Positions 47,071 through 60,060 of a stretch of 64,000 nucleotides of DNA are shown here, in pieces (the first letter of the stretch is position 1; every line of letters begins with the position of its first letter). The stretch lies in contig JAHRBC010000008.1 in the NCBI GenBank assembly GCA_022702545.1, forward strand, positions 620,001 to 684,000, read 5' to 3'. Source of the DNA: Phycomyces nitens. Taxonomy: Eukaryota > Mucoromycota > Mucoromycetes > Mucorales > Phycomycetaceae. A model generated the notes under the pieces. That model worked only from the letters and a program-made list of their open reading frames with translations, did no database searches and had not been told where the DNA came from. A program made the translations under genes and the position numbers.

Positions 47071-47158
47071 TTCCATGTAAGATTCTAAAAATAAGCCAAC
47101 GGAACTTTTTCTTTCTTTCTTTTTTTTTTTTTTTACTACTACTTCTTCCTTCTCCATC
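46535..47158. other. Intergenic, 3' UTR of copper-fist gene and Rab11 leader
   Basis: Pyrimidine-rich in the first half, then a (TA)n tract at 47035-47066 and a CTTT/T tract just before the Rab11 start. No gene was seen. Confidence 0.5.
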
Positions 47159-48197
47159 ATGTCTGAAGACGAATACGATTATCTGTTCAAGACTGTCATT
47201 ATTGGTGACTCTGGTGTCGGGAAATCCAACCTCTTGTCCCGCTTCACAGTAGGTATCCCCCCCCTTTTTTTTATATATATATATTTGTCTGGCTACTTGC
47301 CAAATAGACGGAAAGAGATTGACTGACAGAACATGTGTAGAATGATGAGTTTAATCTGGAATCCAAGAGTACTATTGGTAAATGCACATGGCCTTAAGCA
47401 AAGAATCTTTGCTCATTGATTCATTACTAGGTGTCGAATTCGCAACAAAGAACATCAAAATTGTAATTATTCAATGTCAAAAAAAAACACACACACACAA
47501 GACGGAATTGGGCTCAGCATTGTATACAATTGCCATTCTGACAAATACATATTGCTTATATAGAAAAACCATGTTATCAAAGCACAAATATGGGACACCA
47601 GTGGCCAGGAACGCTACAGAGCAATCACTGGCGCGTAAGTATCTTGGCGCCAAGTGAGAAGACAAGAGTGGCTAAACAACTATGCTTGTGTAGCTATTAT
47701 CGTGGGGCTGTTGGGGCTTTACTGGTCTATGGTAAATCAGTTTTGGAAAAGCCATCAGTGTTTGTGTGTTGGGGGCTAATAATGAATTTAAAGACATCAC
47801 TCGACAGTCTTCCTTTCAGAATATAGAGCACTGGTTAAAGGAGCTCCGTGATCATGCAGACCCCAATATTGCCCTAATGTTGGTTGGCAATAAGTCTGAT
47901 CTGGAGGAGACTTCGCGTGCAGTCAGCACCGAGGAGGCCAAGGAATATGCTGCTGATTCAAAAATGCTGTTCTTTGAGACCAGTGCCCTGGATGCCACCA
48001 ATGTCAACCAGGCATTCTATACAGCATTTGAAGAAATCTTTGATACTGTTCCCAAATCGGTGACACAGGAGGGCAATGTTGGTACTCATGGACCAGCTCA
48101 GAACACCATCAAACTCAAGCCACCAACGTCTGGCTTCCAGGAGGATGGCCAGACAGACCGAGGAGGACAACAAAAGGCTGGAGGAGGTTGTTGTTAG
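47159..48197 (+). CDS. Rab11/Ypt31-type small GTPase
   Basis: Exons 47159-47248, 47341-47377, 47431-47462, 47564-47634, 47694-47731 and 47794-48197 give 223 residues. G1 GDSGVGKS, switch I ESKSTIGVEFATK, G3 [40 protein letters not shown]4 GNKSD and G5 ETSALD are all visible. The C-terminus is GGGCC for double geranylgeranylation. Rab11/Ypt31 drives trans-Golgi-to-surface and endosome recycling traffic. The G3 motif has Ser where nearly all Rabs have Ala (WDTAGQE). Four of the six exons are under 75 nt. The 3' ss choices are supported by unbroken alignment to the family. Confidence 0.95.
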
Positions 48198-48499
48198 GCT
48201 ACTAGTCTGAACCCACTTTGATTTTCTTGTATACCATGATAAATGCTATGAATCTATTTTATTTTACTGATATATATATATTTATACATCATGTATATTT
48301 ATATTGTCTTATTCTATAAATCAATGCTTACGGGACTGCTCTGTACGTATATATATATCTTGATACACATCCCCACCTCCTTCAAGTATCACCGTTCTTC
48401 AATTCCTCCAAAATAAAAAAAAGGGCACACCTTGGCTACAGAAGCATAACTCACCTAGACTGTCTCGATTCCTATCTTGTCAAGCCAAATTGTTAATCA
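48198..48499. other. Intergenic, AT-rich
   Basis: Short TA repeats near 48269-48280; no gene was seen. Likely contains the Rab11 3' UTR and the amidohydrolase promoter. Confidence 0.5.
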
Positions 48500-51400
48500 A
48501 TGGCATCAAGCGAGCCAAATTACGATGCCATCTCGGTAGAATCTGACGGCCAATCACCTCCTGTACCTATAACCCCTCCTCCCACTTTCTGGGAACGCGT
48601 CAAAGACTTTGAATACAAACGGTTCCTAAGGACCCACCTTGCATATATACTTACCTGCCTTATCGGCTTCTTTCTTATCCTTGGATTCATTATCCTTCCT
48701 TTCCTGCCCGATGACAATATCCATCCACTTCCTACCTTTAGAGCACCTGTCCAGCCCGGAATTCCTTGGGAGATCATCCATGCCGAACGCATCCAGTACT
48801 GCTCTAACCTAAATACACCTCCTGCACAGATCAACCAGTCTCCATTATCTAGCCGTACTAATCCAAGAGCTCCCAAGGATGTACAGTCTGTCCTGCTGAC
48901 CAACGCGGTTGTCTGGGACGGAGAAGGAAACGTTCAACAAGATGTTGACATTTTGATGGTCGATGGCATCATCCAAGAGATCCGCAAAGGCATCGTTGCC
49001 CCTAATGCAGCAAAGATAATCAATGTTCAAGGGCATGTAGTTAGCCCTGGATTGGTGGATATGCATACGTAAGTTCGATTCAAGTAGTGAATTGTGGTTA
49101 ATATATGGATTGTTAGGCATCTGGGCGTAATGGGCTGGCCCTCCTTGAAGGCCAATGTTGATTTAAATGAAGAGACAGATCCATTGACTCCCTTTGCGCG
49201 CGTTCTGGACGCATTTGATCCTTCTGACAAGGCAATTCGCATTGTTGCCTCTGGAGGCGTCACAACTGCCTTGGTAATGCCTGGATCTGGAAATATTATG
49301 GGCGGAGAGGCATATGCATTCAAACTCCGACAAATGCCTACCTCTAGTAATGAAGACATGTTGGTCCAAGCAGGCCAGGACATAGACTCAAGATGGCGTT
49401 GGATGAAGATGGCCTGTGGAGAGAACCCAAAGAAGGTGTATGGTGGAAAGAGGATGCCAATGACACGTAAGCCACTCCAATTCACCTCTTCAATTAACCA
49501 ATATACATCTAAATAGGTCTTGGAGAGGCTTTTTTGTTTCGCCAACGTATCCAGAAAGCCCAGAAACTCAAGGAGCAGCAGGACGACTGGTGCAATGCAG
49601 CCAACGAACTCTCTCAGCACAACAGTGGCTTTGAACTCAATCGCCACTTCCCCACTGATCTATCCCTTGAGTCTCTTGTTGCCTTGTTGCGTGGAAAGGT
49701 CTTGCTGAATATCCATTGCTACGAGACCCACGACATTGAGGCCATGGTGCGTCACTCACTTGAGTTCAACTTTACCATTAGTGCATTTCACCATGCTCTT
49801 GAGGCCTATCGGATCCCAGACATCCTTCGACGGGCACCAAACAACATTACTGTTGCCACTTTTGCTGACCACTGGGGATTTAAAAAGGAAGCATTTGGAG
49901 GCATTCCAGAGTCACCACGGATTCTCTATGAGGCCGGACTTCCTGTTGCTCTCAAGACAGACCACCCAGTCATCAATTCGCAGCACCTGATATTCGAGGC
50001 AGCCAAGGCTACCCACTATGGTCTTCCTGCCCAAGAAGCCTTCAAGGCCGTCACTTCTGTGCCTGCCAAATCTCTTGGGCTTGGCCATCGAGTTGGCTCA
50101 CTCAAGGAAGGATACGATGCTGATGTTGTCATTTGGGACCGCGAACCTCTTGCACTTGGTGCGGCTCCTCTTCAGGTGTTTGTGGACGGCGTTGCTCTGT
50201 TTGATGAGCCAACAATCACTCCACCAAAGACAGTTCAACAAAAGACATTTGTTTCCATGTCTGACTATAAGCACATACGAAATCTCCAAAACTATGTCTT
50301 GACAAATGTTGGGAGTATTTTGCTGAATGATGATATGGTCAAGGCCAGCGAGAACTCTGACAAGGGCTTGCAAATTACGGTCAGAGATGGCAAGATTGTG
50401 TGTAGTGGGTCTGGGTGTGTGGATCAGGCTGCGACTGTGTTCCAAACATCGGATTACGAGACAATCGATATTCAGGGCGGCTATGTGCTCCCAGTGAGTT
50501 TTATTGCCTTTAAAGCATTGTAAAAAAGGGGGGCGTTACTGATAGTGTTCTAGGGGATTATTGGAGTAGGTACAAAGATTGGAATGGTGGAGATTCCGTC
50601 CGAGGGCTCTACAGGCGATGGCGTGAATCGTTCGCCCACTCGCGACATCTCTCTCCTTCCCCAGGCTGTTGATGGACTCAAGCTGGGGACGCGTCACTTG
50701 GAAGAGGCCTACAAGGGAGGTGTGATGACCATTATCAGTGAGCCCTTGTCCAACCAAGTTCTGGTTGGTGTAAGTGCTGCGTTCAAGACCTCTGCTGACA
50801 GCCGTGAGTAATTTGGAATCTTTGTTTTCTATCTCTTGGATATCAAAATGCTATATATAGCGAGAGAAAGAGAGAGCCCTTTGATTGCCCATACACACAC
50901 ACATGTTTGTGTATATTCAAGTACTAATCATCTATATATGTACTTATAATTTCCTAGTCCTTTCCGATGGTGCTCTTATCGCACCTGCCGTTGCACTTCA
51001 TCTGCAGATTGGTAACAACTTTAAATCAGACTTCTTGCCAACCGTGTCTTCTCAGATCTCGTATATCCGCCAACTTCTGCTGGAAAACAGGTCAAAGCCA
51101 AACTATGTGGGCCAGGCTGCCAGAGGAGAAATCCCAACAATTGTGAATGTGCACAACAAGGACGAAATTGCATCTGTTATTCGCCTAAAGTTAAACCAGT
51201 TTCCAAAGCTACGAATGGCTATATTGGGTGGCACAGAGGCCCACATGGTAGCATCGCACCTTGCCGAGGCTGGGATCAGCGTTATTCTTCGACCTGCCCT
51301 TTGTACACCCAGCAGCTTTGATACGGCTCATTGTCTGACAGGACCTCCCCTCACAGACCAGACTGCTGCCCACATTCTGTTTAGCCATGGCGTCAAGTTG

Positions 51401-51676
51401 GGAGTAGGCGTTTCGTATGATGGTTGGACCCGCAATCTGGCATGGGATGCAGGCTGGTTGTCAGTGACTAGCAAGGACAAGGGTAGCCCAGGCTATATAT
51501 CAGAATCGGAGGCTATCAAGATGGTCACGATGAACCTTCAGGAGATATATGGTTTGAAAGATACGACCCAAAGTCTAGGGGATGAGTTTGTCGTGTGGTC
51601 AGGTAGTCCATTGGACATCCAGAGCCGCCCCTTGTTTTATCATTCTGATGGCCTTGATGCAATTGACGGTTATTAA
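48500..51676 (+). CDS. Membrane-anchored tandem amidohydrolase (CE9-like)
   Basis: Exons 48500-49068, 49117-49466, 49517-50493, 50554-50803 and 50958-51676 give 954 residues. A cytosolic N-tail is followed by one transmembrane helix (AYILTCLIGFFLILGFIIL, about 48-66), making a type II protein. Domain 1 (about 130-570) has the amidohydrolase metal motif GHVVSPGLVDMHTHLGV and later CYETHD, SAFHHALEAYR, KTDHPV and GYDADVVIWD. Domain 2 (about 590-950) repeats the layout (ITVRDGKIV, GGYVLPGIIGVGTKIGMVEI, ILFSHGVKLGVGVSYDGW, DEFVVWSGSP) but HTH is replaced by GTK. Only domain 1 looks catalytic. Fungal relatives are annotated as amidohydrolases of the N-acetylglucosamine-6-phosphate deacetylase-like group; the substrate is unknown. 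Confidence 0.88.
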
Positions 51677-51945
51677 GTCCACCAGAAACACAATTAACGC
51701 TTGCAATTGGTATTTTTTACTTGAAAATATATATATATATATAATTTATTTATTTGAAAAAAAAAAAAAGATGAATTAAATTGAAATGCAATATATATAT
51801 AGATAAATATATATATTGTATATATGAGTGTATCTATAAGTTTATATTTATATATATATATATAGTGCTGGTATCTTGAACACGCATGCTAGTATTATGC
51901 TAATGATGAATTAAATGCGCCAGAATAATGTATACGTAACTGACT

Positions 51946-52863
51946 CTATTTTCTAGTACGAATGCAGGAGGGTTCGTGAATTGGCTTGTGGGAGACTAGA
52001 CAGCGGGCACTGCAGTATGCCTGTGTCTTGCACTTTGCACAAATTGGCATCGCACGTTTCTCGATACCGCAGTTTGCACATGAAGCAGATGAGGATGAAG
52101 ATACGCTCGAAAAGGACGATGAAGATGAACCAATTGCTGGGCGACCCATGGAATCCACATCCTCACTGATACCGTTGGCAGCCATGGCCGCTCTAGCACA
52201 ATCCTGGATATTCTCCTGATCATCAAAGGGTGCAGAAATTGCTAGACATTTACGGTAGTAGGCCATTGCTCTTGGGACATCCTTTAGCTGTTCATATACA
52301 TTGGCACGGCAGCTGTAGATTGTGATCCGGATGGCTCTTCGGTAATCGTCCTGACCACACAGCCTGGCTTGGTACTGGTCCCCAAGTGTAGGATAAAGAG
52401 ATGCCTCATGGGATTCATCCTTGAGCTGCTTACCAAAATCCCACAAGTCTTGGAGCATGATCTCGGACCAGTTGAGATACTCGTGGTGGCTGGCTTTGGT
52501 ATGGGACAATGCGAGGTCGGCAATCTTGCAGACCAGCTGAAGAAGATCAGAAGAGCATTGGATGGGTTCATTCTGTCGGACAAACCGGATGGCTTTGAGG
52601 TACTGGGCTGCTACGGCATCACAGCCATGGCACACATAGGAAGTGTGGCGAGTATGGATCCTAGAGGTAGCCTGGAGAGCGTGCTGAAGAGCGTGCTGGA
52701 CAGAGGAATGTTCCTGGTTTCTGGTAGGAGAAATGACCTGCTTGGGGAGTTCCTTGTAGGATTCGAATGGATTTTGGATGAACATTTGGAATTTAAATTT
52801 TGGTGCTATTTTGTGCAAAAGAATTTGAAAGTGATAGACTTCAAAGCGAGGCACGGACAGCAA
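51946..52863 (-). CDS. MYND zinc-finger protein with TPR-like region
   Basis: A single-exon 305-residue protein. The C-terminal MYND finger CANCGIEKRAMPICAKCKTQ continues as AYCSARCLVSHKPIHEPSC, with the full Cys/His set. A Ser-only stretch (SSSSSFSSVSSSSS) precedes it. The central helical part (YRRAIRITIYSCRANVYEQL, DVPRAMAYYRKCLAI) looks like tetratricopeptide repeats. MYND modules bind proline-rich partners. An internal start (Met27, MFIQNPFES) is possible. There is no SET domain, so this is an adaptor rather than a methyltransferase. Confidence 0.82.
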   Translation of the reverse strand: MLSVPRFEVYHFQILLHKIAPKFKFQMFIQNPFESYKELPKQVISPTRNQEHSSVQHALQHALQATSRIHTRHTSYVCHGCDAVAAQYLKAIRFVRQNEPIQCSSDLLQLVCKIADLALSHTKASHHEYLNWSEIMLQDLWDFGKQLKDESHEASLYPTLGDQYQARLCGQDDYRRAIRITIYSCRANVYEQLKDVPRAMAYYRKCLAISAPFDDQENIQDCARAAMAANGISEDVDSMGRPAIGSSSSSFSSVSSSSSASCANCGIEKRAMPICAKCKTQAYCSARCLVSHKPIHEPSCIRTRK

Positions 52864-55800
52864 AGCTTTATAAATTCACTCGACCCCACGTGAGGAGAAA
52901 AGTTGACCAATAGGAAAAGACGCTTAGGAGCTTTATTGGATCTCTTTCAATCTTCAGCTTGTCTTATTCCGTTCCGCTCAAGCTGCGACTCGATTTTTGG
53001 AATATATATATGAACTCCCCCTTATTTCGATAATGAATTCGTGGATTTTGTTTGTATTCCTTTTTGTACGTCAGTATGCAGCAGAATTCGGGCCATTAGA
53101 GACATGAATAATGAAAACAGAAAGGCGCTTTCATGTCTATTGAAATCTTACTTTATAGCAGATCAATAAAGAAAGCTAAACATGTTGCCATGACAGCTGG
53201 AAATTATCTAGATCTTTAAAGTTTCCAGTCTGACAAAGAGGACTGTTTCTGTGCATCGGAAGTCTATTGTTACAATTGCACAACAATCTTATTTTATCTC
53301 GCAGAATATTCTCACTTTAGCCACTCATCTGTACCCATTGTACAGCGTGGAGGCAGTCTGGGTATCTCACTGGACACCACTTTCTCGGTATAATTGTCTG
53401 TTTTGTATCTATCTTTCGCCATCAGCCCATGTAAGAATAATTGTCTGTGCTTAATCGAGAAAATAGATCCGTGACTAAAGGCATCTAATCAACAAACATT
53501 GCAAAGTACCTGTCCATCTTTACCAATAGGGCAAAAAAATAATAATAAGGCAGATAGCCAGTACAAGTGGGCCTAGACAAAAACATCTTTTTATAGTATA
53601 AAAAGACCTTGCTGGTTATTTATTCCATTTTTATCCAGTGTGTGTACTTGGTTATTAATGTGTACGACATCATCACATATAAAATAGAGTATTGTATGTA
53701 ACTAGCTTTGCGCTTGTTATTAATACCATATATAAAAAAAGGCTGGTTTCGGGAAGCACACAATTGGCAAACTCATCCTTCAATTGCTATATCAAATAGA
53801 CATCAATTGGTTGGAATTCTCGATGGAAAGAATTCAAGGTAAGTGGCCAGTCAATTGGTATCACAGTTGGCAATGTCTTTACCTTTTGCTGGTCACACTT
53901 GGTCTTTGTGGGCCGCTGCTTATTATGCTTATTGTTTTCCATCAAGAGTAAACAGGATCACCAAGTACTCTTCAAATTCCCAAATTAAGTTTCCTGTGGA
54001 ATTTATTGGATATTTTATAGAGACACTTGAACGACACGTACTAAAAAGAGTAGCATCAATAGATTCCTCTGTGGCCCATAAAAACCCCAGTTTTCTTGTA
54101 TATATATATAAAAAAACATTATTTTACATCTTTTTGTAAGCAATCCCCTGTTTCACATAGACCCTGCCAGCTGCTGTTTGAGCTCGCACTGTCCATCTAT
54201 ATAATCATTTTTTAAACTTGTAACTCACAGACCCCACCTGGCCCGAAAATAACTCATCTTCTCCGCTTCCAGGTCAACACTTACCCGCTTTGGAGCCGTA
54301 TTGACACAGGCGTTTATAAAAACCAGATGCACCAGAGCTAATATATACGTACGACAATATCAGTCTCTTTCTCAGAATATTCAAAGATTTGTCCTGAAAA
54401 CCAATTGTCAGAAATGTTTCTTATTCAGAGCCACTGGTAGGCCTGGTTTGAATATTTAGAATGGTGTCTTGGCTTACTGTGGATCCAGAGAAAAATACTT
54501 TTATACAAAGATCTTTATGTATGGGTGCCAAACCCAACCCAAAAGTATATGAAACTGTATTCATAATCAATTATATAGTCTATTTGGCGTAGAGGAGTGT
54601 GGAACATTATATGGATGAGCAGTATATATCAAGGCGTATATTGGGTCTAAAATACCCTGACTAATACTAATGAATATCAGGATTGCTATATTCAAATCAG
54701 GTTATATATCGATTGGGGATTTGATCAAGAACAAATTATAAATCATACAAATAAACTAATTGATCGTAGTTGTACCAAAAAAAACGTCGGCTTCCATAAG
54801 AACTCGACAAGAAGAAGAAAAAAAACAGTTGTAACCTTGAGTCTCCCAACACAGAAACTTGTTCTGTTTTCAAAAAATGGGAGAGACCTTTAGAAAAAGA
54901 ATTGTCTGGTCGTAATTACCCCAAGCACCAACCATATCTTCTATACGCGTTTTACCAACATTCACCAATCATTTCTTTTGTTTCTATTGTCTAAAATTAG
55001 TTTTTATTTAAAAACTGGTATAAATCTCCCTTTTTTTTCCGTGTTTATGTCTTTGAATAGTGCTACAAACAATACTGGTATCCAAGGTATAAAGTCGTAT
55101 TTTCTATACCTGGTCATGTAATATGCTTGTTTATATAAACACGGAAAGGGCGCTTTGAAAGTTTTGGCGTCTTAAGCTTTTGGACGATTTCTTGTCTTTC
55201 CATCATGTACAAAAAATCGGGTTTTTCTTCTTTTTGTAATGAAAATAGAAACTTCTTTACAATTGAGCAAATTATTTGAGGGAATTTCTTGTGAATAATC
55301 TCTCACTTTTAACGATAAAAGTATCAGATAAATTATCAGATCCGCTTGTCCAATCAGAACTCGTATTTTTTATTTTTTATTTTTTTTGTCATGATTTGAA
55401 ATAACATTTTGTATAATCGACGACCATTTCCAATAAAATCTAAATTCATTTTTGTTTTTGCAGACATGTACAAGCCAGTTTTGTTTGTTTTGGCAATTGA
55501 AATACACTTATTTGAACCAAAACCAAAACCGAGTTCCCGGCAGATGTCTGTAATGATCTAGCAAAAAGCAAAAAGCGCTCATAACCCAATCTAGCAAGAG
55601 TGTGGCAAATCTAAAGGTAAACAATGTGGTAGTTCTAGATCTGTCATACACCAAGCAATGTGAAAGGTGAGCACACAAATCTCATGGGGCAGAATACCAT
55701 GTTCAAATTAAAAACTGAAAAATAAATAAGTGTATGAGCACCTGTACATGCAAATACCTTGATGGCATTAAGCATTTACTGCAAAAGGTACAATTGGATA

Positions 55801-56647
55801 ATTAATATTGGCATTTGCAAAGTTTTGTTTGAGCTCAAAGAGTGTTTTTTTACTACTATTATTAATAATGATCATAATACTAGAAACCAGCGTTTGGTTT
55901 GGGCTTTTGTACAATATTCACTTTTATAATCACAGACAATGTGTGGTGGACACTGATTGTGCCTTTCTGACATTGGTCATCTGCACAATAGACCCCAGCT
56001 CCCTTTCTAGATGGTATGCACGATACTAGACAGGTTCCAATTGGGAAAAAAAATACCCGCAAGACCTCTTGCTTTTCTATTAACAATCTCTTGCCGGCTG
56101 CAGTTGCAATTAGAAGCGGAAACTTTCAGCAAGTCAAATTTGAATTTTCTGGGGTACAGGCTTGTTTTAAGAACATTTCCTTTTTTGAAAATATGCGATC
56201 TACGTCAATGCATAAAAAAGCGCATAAAATATGTTGGAAATTATTTGCGACTTCTTGATTCCATTCTCAACAAGTCACATGCAAGCCGTCACGATTGTTC
56301 AGGAACATCGGTGACACGGCCAAGTTGATGGCAGCGTGCCTTACTTCCAATTTGGCTCTACAATTTACAAAATGCTCTCTAGATTAATAAAACGGCTTTC
56401 GCTTTATACAACAGCCAACCATCCCACCCGAGGAAAACCAATAGATTTGGTTAATTCCTCATTTATTTATTTATTCAAAAAAAAAAGTGCTGCAATTCTC
56501 AATCCAGAAAAGAGGGAAAAAAAAAAGTGCCTTGCAACTCTTTTTCTTGGTCTTGAAACTATAGAGATAGAGAAAGATTTATATTTGTGTTTGTATTTGG
56601 ATTTATATTTATATATTCCTGACCTTGTTTAATCTACACAACTCACA
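52864..56647. other. Long gene-poor region
   Basis: CACGTG lies at 52887-52892 and CCAAT at 52909-52913 upstream of the MYND gene. Around 53729-53840 there is a TATATAAAAAA motif followed about 90 nt later by ATGGAAAGAATTCAAG|GTAAGT, which could be the first exon of a small gene, but no convincing continuation was found. The rest is AT-rich with no family-supported frame. Confidence 0.45.
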
Positions 56648-59600
56648 ATGAGATCGCAGTCGGCTCATGCCTACAATTACCCACCAGACGACATGCATGA
56701 CTGGGACGAACTCAACCTCCAAAACTATTCGCATCCAACCGCTTCTTATCCCGCTTACCCAAAACTAGTTCAACTGAGCGACTTTAATGCCATCTTTAGC
56801 GATGACGAAGATGATTCCCCGGGATTACCTCCTCATCAAACAAAGCGGTCTGATTCAGGCAGCTCATTACCCTTTCCTTACCCCACAGCGTCCAGTGGAT
56901 TTGCTGATACCCCATTGAGCTCAGCCTCTTACTATATCCACCAGGCCGACACTGCCTTGGCAACCCTAAAGCAAGTTGTCCGAGAGGATGGCTGGAAAAA
57001 GGCATTAAAGCACAAGAGTGGCGTTGTTGTTCATATGAAGAGCGGTGCATTCAAGGGCGACAAGGCACCTATATTTAAAGGCGAATCTATCATCCAAGGC
57101 TTCTCTCCTCAGTCGGTGTTTTATGTCATTGGCTTAAGACGCCTGTGGGATGAACAGTAAGTCTGTGCGCACGATCAAAAGGTCTACCAGATAGATCTCT
57201 GATTAAAATATCTTTTCTGACTAAAAAAAAAAAGATATGAAGATGGAAACCTTGTCGATAACCTCAACGACACGACCTCATTGACATACGAAGTCAACAA
57301 ACCAACCTCGACTTCAAAGTAACCAAAAATCATCATACAGCCTTGTCCTAACCGCCCTTTTGGCTCCATTAGAGCGCGCGATTTATCTCTTGTGGAAAGA
57401 ATCGAGTGTACATCAACAGGTGCTATTATATTCGCGTGCACAAGTGTAGAAACACCACGGATACCTCGTATACAAGGACGCACTCGTACACAGATCAAGG
57501 TAATTTGTGTCATTGTAATATATAATTAAATATTCAACATATTAAAAATCGTGCTTCGTTTATTAAATCCATCAGCTACAAGGCTGGATTCTAGAACCTG
57601 TGCATTTTAGTGCCCAGCCTGCAACAAAGGTTACGTATGTCATTCAAGAGAGCATGAAAGGATGGGTTCCGGGATTCGCAAAAAAGTCATTGGCCCGACG
57701 GCCTCTAGTGATTGCTCTAGTCAACGATTATCTTCAGAAAAAGGCAGAACGTGCTCGGGCACAGAAAAGGTCTTCTAGTTCGTTCCTAGGTAACATATCC
57801 CAATATAACCAAAGACCCTCTGTCATGAATCCTACTCTGGACCCAATGTCTATTGAACAATCCAAAAAGTAAGCAGTTGTTTCGATAAGAATTGAACCAA
57901 AATATCGCGTAAAAAGCGTTGTAAACTAAAACCAAACCAAATTGAACAGTGGCATAAGACGCCCTTCTGGCCAATCTTCAACATCAAGAAATGGATCCAG
58001 GCAAACACCATCCCCAACTCCTTCTCAAAAACCCATCCTAGTTGGGTCTGGTAACTTGCCAGACCAGTCAACAACAAAGAGACACATCAAATTTGCAGAC
58101 AACGATATCACCTACTCCTCAGATTCACCCTCTGGAACCTCTCTTGATTCCGATAGGCCATCTCTGGATTCTGTCCCGAGAAGACCGTTACCAGATCCGC
58201 CCAAGCCGATGGGATTGAGACCCATGCCTTCACGCCACCTCTATCCATCACATCGGCATGTCTCCAAAAGAGCGGACAGTGTAGCATTACTTAAACGACT
58301 ATCATCCAATTCTCTCGACGATTGGACACTCAAGGATTCGACAAATGGCATTAATACATACCAACTCACAAAAAATATCGACGAAATATCGTTTATTCGC
58401 GCTGACTACACTATCCAAGGAAAATGGACTGCAGAGCAACTATGCTCAGTAATACACTGCTACGGTGCTCGCCATGTCTGTAAGCTCATCATATTTGCGG
58501 CTTTAATATATATTTATAATTGCTGCAAACCAATATTAACCCCACATTAATTTCATAGGGGATGAATTCTTTGGAAACGGGCATGTTGTAGAACGCTTCA
58601 GTCAGAAAGAATATCTCGTACACTGGTTCTTAAAAAACAAGGAGATCGCAGAAGACATATCAGCAATTACTAGTATTGATACCGATGTTACAAATGGAGC
58701 AGTATATACAGCAACAACTAGTGTTATCGATACCCAGGTACCTGAAGATGGTTCAGGAAAATATAAACGTGTACATATGCATTTATATGGCTGGAAATTT
58801 CTCCCACATGTAAATGAGCGTGGAAGGACACAATCTGTTACGGTGACACTGGTCTACAGTACAAATGCAGCTTCTCTTTTGCATTCCCCGGTAGATACCT
58901 ATCCTCGTCTGTGTGTTGACAATGCATGTAATTATATTGAAAACCAAGGATTCCCGCCCTATATCCGTCGCGTTGCTGGAAAAGTGATTGAAGAGGCATT
59001 TGTGTCCGATACAAAGGTGTACAAGATCTGCTATATTGCCAAACACGAACCATCGAGTTCATATCGTGCTCGTAAAGGCAATATGCCCGGAACTTGGTGT
59101 ACGGAGATCCGGTTCCACAGCTACATGTACCCCAATGGCGTGCAGATCCAGGCAGAACCATCAGACGAGACACGAATCGAGCTTATTATGGAGAATAGTG
59201 TAGTTAGGGTATACACCACCCAGGCCACAATAGAAGGAAAGAATGTTACAGTTACCATCCATCCAACCTCTGTAGCCACATATCCTGCGTCTATTTCGGA
59301 GTATGATATGGCTAAAGAAGTCCAGGAAACAGAGGTCTTGTCTACAGATAGTACAGTTAAACACACTAATATCTTGGACTCTGTCAAGAATGAAAATCAT
59401 GGATTCGAGTCTGGTAAAGATTCAAACGGTTTCTCTTACGATGCATTATACTAATCTGGTTTTTGTAGATTCTACTATAAAAGATACCCAACCCAAAGAA
59501 ACGGCTTCTCCGGCTCCTCTCACACATCCCTTACATCCCCTTCAGGTGGCTGAACCAACACAAAGGCCACCAGGCTCATATATAGAACCCAAAACCTCGT

Positions 59601-59857
59601 CATATCTCAACTCTCTTAATACGGACATTACATCAGCTTCTTTGCGTGTTCCCAAAGGATACATGCTTGTTCCTGAACATCAGGTAAATAATTTATTCTG
59701 TTTATCCCTTGCCTTCTTAACGTTTGGTTATTTCTGATAGAACAACAATATAATTATTATTACGGATGAGCTCTCATTCAATGGCCAACAGCTGGCTGTA
59801 GTGTTTATTGCAATGGTTCTCTGCTATTACATTGGAAAATTTGCCTCTGTGTGCTAG
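56648..59857 (+). CDS. Tail-anchored protein with two START-type lipid-binding domains
   Basis: Exons 56648-57156, 57235-57318, 57373-57499, 57576-57868, 57950-58479, 58559-59413, 59469-59683 and 59741-59857 give 909 residues. After a disordered N-terminus, START domain 1 spans about 105-330 (DGWKKALKHKSGVVVHMKSG, FSPQSVFYVIGLRRLWDEQY, RDLSLVERIECTSTGA, LQGWILEPV, YVIQESMKGWVP). A Ser/Pro linker follows. START-like domain 2 spans about 445-760 (DDWTLKDSTNGINTYQLTKN, FFGNGHVVERF, HLYGWKFLPH, KICYIAKHEP). The C-terminus is one membrane helix (LAVVFIAMVLCYYIGKFA) followed by four residues, a tail anchor. START domains carry sterols or phospholipids between membranes, so a contact-site transporter is plausible. 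Intron 2 (54 nt, CTAAC branch) was set by START homology. Confidence 0.82.
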
Positions 59858-60060
59858 AATTCTCTTAATTATTTTAAACATTTAGAATTAAGAGGAAATC
59901 ATCTTTCTTAATCGAATACAAATATATACTCTTGCTACCATTACTTTAAACAAGGGTTTGGCTATTATGTATTCTCAATCCCCAATTACCGTACTGTTTT
60001 TCTCGAATATCTCTTTAGATCAAGAGCAGGCATTTATTTTTCTATTCCATACTATTATTT
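59858..60060. other. Convergent 3' flanks
   Basis: Short AT-rich spacer between the double-START gene and the carboxylase gene; no gene was seen. Confidence 0.5.

Noticed and set aside
53843..54139. A 98-residue frame starting MASQLVSQLAMSLPFAG
   Set aside because: Hydrophobic and AT-driven, no family features, and its upstream ATG-exon candidate does not splice convincingly into it.
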